A stretch of DNA of 5,325 nucleotides from assembly GCA_900551145.1 (NCBI GenBank), contig URUQ01000096.1, positions 1-5,325 on the forward strand, read 5' to 3'. This stretch comes from an uncultured Eubacteriales bacterium. Lineage in GTDB: Bacteria > Bacillota > Clostridia > Christensenellales > CAG-917. A program made the translations under genes and the position numbers. Below are positions 1 through 3,786 of the stretch, one piece after another; the first letter of the stretch is position 1, and every line of letters begins with the position of its first letter. The notes under the pieces are model-generated. The model saw only the letters and a list, made by a program, of their open reading frames with translations, made no database searches and was not told the DNA's origin.

Positions 1-56
1 AAGGCTACGCCTTCCGCAATTATTAATTATTAATTATTAATTCATAATTATTAATT
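1..56. repeat. Short palindrome followed by AT-rich 7-bp tandem repeat
   Basis: Bases 1-13 form a small perfect hairpin (AAGGC, loop TAC, GCCTT). Bases 18-56 are built from reiterated ATTAATT-like 7-mers with one interruption near 41-45. No coding frame is credible. The contig begins inside this repeat, which suggests that assembly broke at a dispersed element. Being AT-rich and about 25-60 bp upstream of the rpsF -35 box, it could also act as an UP-like element, but that is inference. Confidence 0.6.
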
Positions 57-80
57 CCGCTCCATTTTTGGTTTATTTGC

Positions 81-109
81 TTTACAAATATAAATATTTA
101 ATATATTAT
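81..109 (+). promoter_or_regulatory. Predicted sigma-A-type promoter of the rpsF-ssb-rpsR operon
   Basis: The -35 box TTTACA (81-86) and the -10 box TATTAT (104-109) each match the consensus at 5 of 6 positions and are 17 nt apart. The flanks are very AT-rich. Transcription would start near 115-117, giving a 5' leader of about 60 nt before the rpsF ATG at 178. An overlapping alternative -10 (TATAAC, 107-112) would need a 20-nt spacer and is less likely. Confidence 0.65.
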
Positions 110-115
110 AACAAG

Positions 116-151
116 GCATCAAAGAGATGCACATTCCTTTCCCGCAAGGGA
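116..151 (+). promoter_or_regulatory. Structured rpsF leader, possible S6:S18 autoregulatory element
   Basis: Two small hairpins lie between the promoter and the ribosome binding site. The first is GCATC (116-120) with GATGC (126-130) around loop AAAGA. The second is TCCC (140-143) with GGGA (148-151) closed by a GCAA (GNRA-type) tetraloop. It is established that rpsF operons in many bacteria carry a leader motif bound by the S6:S18 complex for feedback control, with a conserved CCG. A CCG occurs here at 142-144, but I cannot fit the published motif with certainty, so the assignment is tentative. Confidence 0.3.
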
Positions 152-177
152 CACAAGACCAAAAGGAGGTAAAAAGT

Positions 178-459
178 ATGGATAAGTATGAGGTTCTCTA
201 CATCATTCGTTGCGACGTTGACGACGATAAGAAGAATCAAGTCGTAGAAAAATTCGAAAACTTGGTTGCTACTCTCGGCGGCACCGTGGACGGTTTGGAC
301 AAATGGGGTTTGAGAAAGTTTGCTTACGAAATCAATAAGCAAAACGAAGGCTACTACGTTCTCATGAACGTCACCTGCACCAAAGAAGCCCAAGCAGAAC
401 TTGACAGATACATGCGCAACGACGAGAACGTTGTTAGACAAATGATCATCAAGAAGTAA
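178..459 (+). CDS. rpsF: Small-subunit ribosomal protein S6
   Basis: This 93-residue protein has the size and pattern of bacterial S6, which binds the 16S rRNA platform together with S18. The N-terminal strand MDKYEVLYIIR is typical of the family. The conserved block WGLRKFAYEINKQNEGYYVL lies at about residues 43-62, the usual S6 signature region. The protein ends shortly after the last strand (RQMIIKK), without the long acidic tail seen in enterobacteria. The start at 178 is chosen because a full AAGGAGGT site (163-170) lies 7 nt upstream. An in-frame ATG at 127 sits inside the leader hairpin, has no binding site and would add residues unlike S6. It is the first gene of the operon, 18 nt before ssb. 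Confidence 0.97.
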   Translation: MDKYEVLYIIRCDVDDDKKNQVVEKFENLVATLGGTVDGLDKWGLRKFAYEINKQNEGYYVLMNVTCTKEAQAELDRYMRNDENVVRQMIIKK

Positions 460-477
460 TCGATAAGGAGAAAAACT

Positions 478-861
478 ATGAACAAAGTATTTTTGATCGG
501 CAATTTGACAAAAGATCCCGAGTTGGCATCTACAAACAGCGGTATCAAATTTTGCAGATTTACACTTGCAGTGTCTCGCAGTTATTCAAAAGACGGCAAA
601 AGAGAAACAGATTTTCTCCCTGTCGTAGTATGGAGAGCACAAGCCGACAATTGCGCTCGTTACCTCAAAAAAGGTAGCAAAGCGGCAATCAGCGGAAGCA
701 TCCAAACAAGAAGTTATGACACGCAAGACGGTTCTCGTCGTTATGTGACTGAAATTGCAGCTGACGAAGTGCAATTCCTCTCCACGAAGAATGATGAAAA
801 CGGTTCTGACGACGTCGATTTCGACGATCTCAAACCCATCGACGAAGACCTCCCATTCTAA
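478..861 (+). CDS. ssb: Single-stranded DNA-binding protein
   Basis: This 127-residue SSB coats single-stranded DNA in replication, repair and recombination and normally acts as a homotetramer. The OB-fold domain covers about residues 1-103 and has the family patterns VFLIGNLTKDPEL (4-16), FTLAVSRSY (28-36) and VVVWRAQADNCARYLKKG (49-66). W52 and nearby aromatics are likely ssDNA-stacking residues. The C-terminal linker is short and acidic and ends in DEDLPF, the conserved tip that recruits partner proteins. The whole is shorter than the roughly 170-residue enterobacterial or Bacillus SsbA proteins, mainly in the linker. An AAGGAG site (465-470) lies 7 nt before the ATG. Its place between rpsF and rpsR is a widely conserved bacterial order. 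Confidence 0.97.
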   Translation: MNKVFLIGNLTKDPELASTNSGIKFCRFTLAVSRSYSKDGKRETDFLPVVVWRAQADNCARYLKKGSKAAISGSIQTRSYDTQDGSRRYVTEIAADEVQFLSTKNDENGSDDVDFDDLKPIDEDLPF

Positions 862-878
862 TATAAGGAGTAATAAAA

Positions 879-1127
879 ATGGCTGAAGAAATCAAAGCAC
901 CTCGCGCACCCAAGAGAGTGCCCAAAAAGAAAGTTTGTATGTTCTGTGTAGACCACGTTGAAGACATCGACTACAAAGACACTGCAAAACTCAAAAGATT
1001 CACAACAGAGAAAGGCAAAATCCTTCCTCGTCGTATGAGCGGTGTGTGTGCAAAACACCAAAGAACGCTCGCAGTCGCAATCAAGAGAGCAAGAGTTATG
1101 GCTCTTCTCCCATACAAAGCAGACTAA
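879..1127 (+). CDS. rpsR: Small-subunit ribosomal protein S18
   Basis: This 82-residue S18 is the last gene of the operon and partners S6 on the 30S platform. The core pattern is clear: IDYKD (30-34), then GKILPRRMSGVCAKHQR (46-62), the signature of the family. It keeps a complete set of possible zinc ligands, C20 and C23 (CMFC) with C57 and H60 (CAKH), so it looks like the zinc-binding (C+) form rather than the cysteine-free form. The basic N-terminus (RAPKRVPKKK) suits rRNA contact. AAGGAG (865-870) lies 8 nt before the ATG, and the gene follows ssb by 17 nt. A terminator begins 18 nt after the stop. No rplI or dnaB follows, unlike longer versions of this operon. Confidence 0.97.
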   Translation: MAEEIKAPRAPKRVPKKKVCMFCVDHVEDIDYKDTAKLKRFTTEKGKILPRRMSGVCAKHQRTLAVAIKRARVMALLPYKAD

Positions 1128-1145
1128 AATTTATTGCAAGCTTAC

Positions 1146-1175
1146 GAAAGACACGCTTTGGCGTGTCTTTCTTTT
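1146..1175 (+). terminator. Rho-independent terminator of the rpsF-ssb-rpsR operon
   Basis: A perfect 11-bp stem (GAAAGACACGC, 1146-1156, with GCGTGTCTTTC, 1161-1171) closes a TTTG loop and is followed by TTTT. It starts 18 nt after the rpsR stop. It shares its stem core with the hairpins at 1745-1774 and 3242-3270. The hairpin is bracketed by a 9-bp direct repeat, TTATTGCAA, at 1131-1139 and 1174-1182. Confidence 0.93.
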
Positions 1176-1186
1176 ATTGCAATATC

Positions 1187-1254
1187 TTTGCGCCGAATGC
1201 TAAACACGTGTCACTTATCTCTATGAGATAACTTGACACATATTTAGGCGCAAA
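1187..1254. repeat. 68-bp imperfect inverted repeat (long hairpin)
   Basis: Four paired segments nest around a TAT loop: TTTGCGC (1187-1193) with GCGCAAA (1248-1254), CTAAA (1200-1204) with TTTAG (1243-1247), GTGTCA (1208-1213) with TGACAC (1234-1239), and TTATCTC (1215-1221) with GAGATAA (1225-1231). That makes 25 base pairs with small internal loops. There is no adjoining T tract, so it is not a simple terminator. Confidence 0.75.
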
Positions 1255-1261
1255 CGTCCTA

Positions 1262-1291
1262 CACAAAAGCAATCGGAGCATTGCTTTTGTG
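1262..1291. repeat. Perfect 12-bp hairpin
   Basis: CACAAAAGCAAT (1262-1273) pairs perfectly with ATTGCTTTTGTG (1280-1291) around a 6-nt loop, CGGAGC. No T tract follows on the plus strand, so it is probably part of the repeat cluster rather than a terminator. Confidence 0.75.
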
Positions 1292-1404
1292 CGTAAGGTC
1301 TCGCAACCTTGAGACGGCTCGGCGGTTGCTCGGATAGAAAGTTGATGCTCACAACAACTCTTCGTGGTGTTATAAACTACGGCTCCGCCTGTCTACGAGT
1401 AACG

Positions 1405-1427
1405 TTATGCGCAATAAATTGCGCTAA
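1405..1427. repeat. Small near-perfect palindrome
   Basis: GCGCAAT (1409-1415) and ATTGCGC (1418-1424) are separated by only AA, and TTA (1405-1407) with TAA (1425-1427) extend the pairing past one unpaired T. As a hairpin the loop would have to open by a base pair or two. As DNA it is a near-perfect palindrome that could also be a protein-binding site. Confidence 0.6.
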
Positions 1428-1450
1428 TGGAATATTCTATATTCGCTACG

Positions 1451-1562
1451 CTAGATTCCCACGCTATCGCTTGAAATGACATAATGAAAATTAAAATCGG
1501 GTGTGGGTGTCCCACCTACTGTCATTGCGAGGAGCAACTAATGTTGCGACGTGGCAATCTAG
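1451..1562. repeat. Palindromic dispersed-repeat element of the GTCATTGCGAGG...GGCAATCTAG kind
   Basis: CTAGATTCCCACG (1451-1463) and CGTGGCAATCTAG (1550-1562) are complementary at 12 of 13 positions. AATGACA (1475-1481) pairs with TGTCATT (1520-1526). Inside the right half, ATTGC (1524-1528), GCAAC (1534-1538), GTTGC (1543-1547) and GCAAT (1554-1558) form a smaller nested hairpin, and GTGGG/CCCAC (1503-1507, 1511-1515) sits in the centre. Elements starting GTCATTGCGAG and ending GCAATCT are familiar as multicopy intergenic palindromes in diverse bacterial genomes. The family assignment is by memory of the pattern and was not searched. Confidence 0.55.
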
Positions 1563-1579
1563 GCGCGAGCCGCACACAC

Positions 1580-1627
1580 CAAGCAAGCGATATAGCGAAA
1601 TTGTGGCAAGAGTTTTACCCTTGCTTG
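1580..1627. repeat. Inverted repeat with 8-bp arms
   Basis: CAAGCAAG (1580-1587) is perfectly complementary to CTTGCTTG (1620-1627), enclosing 32 nt. It directly follows the palindromic element at 1451-1562 and may belong to the same repeat cluster. Confidence 0.5.
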
Positions 1628-1675
1628 AACTGATAGCGTGTATCGGTTGCGCGGTAGAGGAGCAATAAGACTAGC

Positions 1676-1714
1676 GTGGCAGTAGACAATGAACTTGTGA
1701 GTTGTCTTTGCCAC
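1676..1714. repeat. Two-segment hairpin
   Basis: GTGGCA (1676-1681) pairs with TGCCAC (1709-1714), and AGACAA (1684-1689) pairs with TTGTCT (1702-1707), leaving a 12-nt loop. There is no T tract, so it is not a standard terminator. It is the last hairpin of the cluster before the terminator at 1745. Confidence 0.6.
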
Positions 1715-1744
1715 AGCGACGTCTTTTGCTCGGTGAATATCACT

Positions 1745-1774
1745 AAAAAAGACACGCTTCTGCGTGTCTTTTTT
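1745..1774 (-). terminator. Rho-independent terminator of the metallo-beta-lactamase gene (bidirectional)
   Basis: A perfect 13-bp stem (AAAAAAGACACGC, 1745-1757, with GCGTGTCTTTTTT, 1762-1774) carries a 4-nt loop. It begins 5 nt beyond the stop codon of the minus-strand gene. Because A and T runs flank both sides, it should also stop plus-strand transcripts coming from the hairpin region. Confidence 0.92.
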
Positions 1775-1779
1775 ATCAT

Positions 1780-3027
1780 TTAATCGTCATTCCCCGTTCC
1801 CGCAAGTCCTATTAGGTTTTGGGATTGATTCCACTCTTTTTCGGTGGTAATTTTGATATTTCCGTCCTTGTCCACCGACACGACGATGTTGCCGTTGTTG
1901 TCCGTGCGATAGACATCGATATCGTGTTGCGCAAGTCTATCGAGCGTATCTTGGCGCGGGTGGTTGAACGTATTGCCTGCCGCATTGCAACTTATCAATG
2001 CGTACTCAAACGTATAACAATCCAAAAAGGCCGTAGACGTGGACGTTGCGCTTCCGTGGTGCCCAACTTTCAAAATGTCGCAATCGATTTTGCCCGTTCT
2101 TGCCATAACGAGAGGTTCGTTTATCTCGTTGCTATCGCCTGTGAGCATAACTTTGCGTCCGTTGTACTCCAAAATGCCAATCGGTGAAATCGCGTTTTTG
2201 CGTTCCGCACTATTGAGATTATTGTCATCGTAATACTCTTGCGTGGGGCAATAGAACACCAGTCTATAGGAGGTTTCTTCAATGATTATCGTGTTGGAAG
2301 ACGCATCTTTGTCCACGTTGAGCGTTATAGTGCAATTGGGCTCGGTGAGCGCAGCGATAAAGAATTGAGCATACGTGACGGAGTCAATCGTGTCCTTATC
2401 CGTAAATCTCGACGTGTCCAGTTCGGCAATTTGATTCTTCAACTCCTCGTTTTTTGGCGTTGCAAGCACGTTGGGCATATAGAGATTGTCCACTTGATAT
2501 CTTACAAGCAAATCGTCCATAAAGTACACGTGGTCGCTGTCGCAGTGCGTGAGCATAAGATATTCGACGGTATCGTCCTCTATATAAGCGTCGAGATAGT
2601 CGAACGTTTCCTTTTGATAAGTGCCGGAATTGTTGCAGTTGGCACAGTCTATCACCATATCTTTTCCGTCAGGAAGTTGGATATAAATGCAATCTCCTTG
2701 CCCCACGTCAAGCATATGCACAAGCAGTTCCCCGTCACCGCGCACGAGCGGTTTGAAAGAATTTCCACCCTTATTCTCGTCTTTATTAAATAGGGCTACG
2801 ATTTCTGCCCAAGTATCGGGGAAGCCGAAATACAATATTGCAAAAGCGATTGCTATGATAAGCACGATTGCAACTATTGATATGACAACCGCTTTGGGAT
2901 TTTTCTTATACGCCTTCTTCACCGCTTTTTCGACGGTGCTCTGTTGCGATTGCTTGGACTTGGACGCACTCGTCGAAGGCGAGGCCTTGGTTGATTTCGT
3001 GTTTTTATTAGATTTCTTGTTTGCCAT
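1780..3027 (-). CDS. Membrane-anchored metallo-beta-lactamase-fold protein (ComEC C-terminal-like)
   Basis: This 415-residue protein starts with a lysine/serine/threonine-rich tail (1-45), followed by one membrane helix (about 46-69, VVISIVAIVLIIAIAFAIL) and an acidic linker. By the positive-inside rule the catalytic part should lie outside the membrane. The metallo-beta-lactamase domain (about 101-390) has the motifs LDVGQGDCI (106-114), THCDSDH (160-166), LTGDS (295-299), KVGHHGS (320-326) and HP (356-357), with likely metal ligands H161, D163, D165, H166, D298 and a histidine of the HH pair. These motifs match the nuclease-like domain at the end of the DNA-uptake channel ComEC, but the channel domain is absent, so this is the stand-alone, anchored form. 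The GG that usually follows DH is replaced (DHVYF). The substrate is unknown; an extracellular nuclease or phosphodiesterase is possible. It is transcribed alone. Confidence 0.85.
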   Translation of the reverse strand: MANKKSNKNTKSTKASPSTSASKSKQSQQSTVEKAVKKAYKKNPKAVVISIVAIVLIIAIAFAILYFGFPDTWAEIVALFNKDENKGGNSFKPLVRGDGELLVHMLDVGQGDCIYIQLPDGKDMVIDCANCNNSGTYQKETFDYLDAYIEDDTVEYLMLTHCDSDHVYFMDDLLVRYQVDNLYMPNVLATPKNEELKNQIAELDTSRFTDKDTIDSVTYAQFFIAALTEPNCTITLNVDKDASSNTIIIEETSYRLVFYCPTQEYYDDNNLNSAERKNAISPIGILEYNGRKVMLTGDSNEINEPLVMARTGKIDCDILKVGHHGSATSTSTAFLDCYTFEYALISCNAAGNTFNHPRQDTLDRLAQHDIDVYRTDNNGNIVVSVDKDGNIKITTEKEWNQSQNLIGLAGTGNDD

Positions 3028-3062
3028 ACTGACATTATATAAAAGAAGCGCGAAAATGGCAA
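3027..3062 (-). promoter_or_regulatory. Near-consensus promoter predicting a leaderless mRNA
   Basis: Read on the minus strand, TTGCCA (3057-3062, 5 of 6 to the -35 consensus) and TATAAT (3034-3039, perfect -10) are 17 nt apart. With the usual numbering (-7 at 3034), +1 falls on 3027, the A of the ATG start. The bases just before the ATG (GTCAGT) contain no Shine-Dalgarno sequence, whereas all other genes in the window have one. Translation would then start on a leaderless transcript. Confidence 0.6.
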
Positions 3063-3168
3063 TAAAGATAAAATGGATATTTTTAATTAATACTAATAAA
3101 TAAGAAATATAAAAGACAGATATTTACAAGTCGAATTTTATATGATATTAACAAAACATCAAATTTTT

Positions 3169-3239
3169 AGGAGTATATAGAGCAAGAACAAAAATTCAAA
3201 CTCTTCGACAAGCACGACAAGGAAGAAAACAACGAGTAA
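3169..3239 (+). pseudogene. Tiny reading frame or gene relic with AGGAG but no start codon
   Basis: AGGAG (3169-3173) is followed by an in-frame run from 3180 coding for EQEQKFKLFDKHDKEENNE and a TAA at 3237-3239; a terminator follows at once. The codon before this run (3177-3179) is ATA, not ATG, and a TAG at 3168-3170 closes the frame upstream. The charged, lysine/glutamate-rich peptide looks like a real protein C-terminus. It may be a small gene whose ATG was lost, the surviving end of a deleted gene, or chance. A weak promoter-like TTTACA lies upstream at 3123-3128. No family is recognised. Confidence 0.3.
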
Positions 3240-3241
3240 CG

Positions 3242-3274
3242 AAAAGACACGCAATATTGCGTGTCTTTTTTAAT
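3242..3274 (+). terminator. Rho-independent terminator, third copy of the GACACGC stem
   Basis: The 28-base segment 3242-3269 is fully self-complementary: AAAAGACACGC at one end, AATATT as the likely loop, and GCGTGTCTTTT at the other, followed by further T's. It comes 2 nt after the stop of the tiny frame ending at 3239. A on the left and T on the right make it potentially bidirectional, so it could also end minus-strand transcripts from 3275-3690. Confidence 0.85.
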
Positions 3275-3695
3275 AAAGTATCGTCGTAACTCCTTTAATG
3301 CAATATCACCCCTTCCCTTCGGGCTTTCCCCTATTGCTCAAATATAGGTCATTTCTCTACTTAAACAAACATCGTTCGCAAGAGGGGAACTCGGCACGCG
3401 CATAGACGAGTATCGTTCTCTCGTTATGCCACTCGTTCGCCGATAAAAAGAACAACACTTATCGGCTCACTTGTACTTATCGTCAAGCTTGGCGCTCATT
3501 CGCTCACCGCCTTGCGGTTCGAGTTCCGTTTTCAAACATGCACATTCCGTTAATAAGTACGCCTTGAATAAGTTTTCGCTAAATAGCGCGTCTAAAACTG
3601 TGCCAAATCGATGCATAACGCGTTTAATAGCGATTGTTACGCTATGCGTCAATCGCGTCCAAAGTTAGGCGCGATATTTAGATGAAGAACAAGAA
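3275..3695. other. Non-coding stretch with scattered hairpins
   Basis: No gene can be supported. Visible structures are GCCGATAA (3439-3446) with TTATCGGC (3459-3466), ACCGC (3506-3510) with GCGGT (3514-3518), and the hairpin at 3630-3656. One copy of a 19-bp direct repeat lies at 3575-3593. A 61-codon frame on the minus strand (3467-3652) begins with TTG, has no ribosome binding site and resembles nothing I know. The region may hold decayed sequence or dispersed repeats. Confidence 0.5.
3630..3656. repeat. 11-bp near-perfect hairpin
   Basis: GCGATTG (3630-3636) pairs with CAATCGC (3650-3656), and ACGC (3639-3642) pairs with GCGT (3646-3649) around a TAT loop, with two unpaired T's on one side. 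No T tract follows on either strand. Confidence 0.6.
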
Positions 3696-3758
3696 AGAGC
3701 CGTCCGAGGGGCAACCCTAATTTACTAATCGTAAATGAGTTGACCTACGGACGGCTCT
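3696..3758 (-). terminator. Long structured hairpin after proS, probable terminator
   Basis: AGAGCCGTCCG (3696-3706) pairs perfectly with CGGACGGCTCT (3748-3758). The interior continues with further pairing: AGG/CCT (3707-3709, 3744-3746), CAAC/GTTG (3712-3715, 3739-3742) and ATTTAC/GTAAAT (3720-3725, 3731-3736) around a 5-nt loop. On the minus strand it starts 28 nt after the proS stop and is followed by a T-rich TTCTTGTTCTT. That fits a terminator, although at 63 nt it is much larger than the other three here, so it may have another role as RNA or as a repeat. Confidence 0.6.
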
Positions 3759-3786
3759 GCCGAAGTTATTCGCTAAATAGCGCGTC

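Larger units (their letters stand above)
1176..1744. other. Gene-free, hairpin-rich intergenic region
   Basis: No frame here has a ribosome binding site or a recognisable protein. Instead the stretch contains a series of inverted repeats: 1187-1254, 1262-1291, 1405-1427, 1451-1562, 1580-1627 and 1676-1714, plus smaller ones such as GTCTC (1298-1302) with GAGAC (1311-1315). It lies between the converging ends of rpsR and the metallo-beta-lactamase gene and is bounded on both sides by terminators with the same stem core. It may be a cluster of dispersed palindromic repeats, or may contain structured RNA; the sequence alone does not decide. Confidence 0.6.

Noticed and set aside
127..177. Upstream in-frame ATG at 127 as the rpsF start
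   Set aside because: It lies within the leader hairpin, has no ribosome binding site, and would add 17 residues foreign to S6; the ATG at 178 has a full AAGGAGGT site at proper spacing.
1046..1231. Plus-strand frame overlapping the end of rpsR
   Set aside because: Out of frame with rpsR and runs through the terminator and a hairpin; no start signal.
1176..1744. CRISPR array
   Set aside because: The repeats are inverted and differ from each other; there is no regularly spaced identical direct repeat.
2239..2793. Plus-strand frame of 184 codons opposite the metallo-beta-lactamase gene
   Set aside because: Antisense shadow; the minus strand carries conserved catalytic motifs across this interval.
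3504..3530. GGTTCGAGTTCC resembling a tRNA T-loop
   Set aside because: The flanking bases do not form a T stem, and no acceptor or anticodon arms can be drawn around it.
3467..3652. Minus-strand 61-codon frame in the second gap
   Set aside because: It starts with TTG, has no Shine-Dalgarno site, matches no family I know and overlaps a hairpin and a direct repeat.
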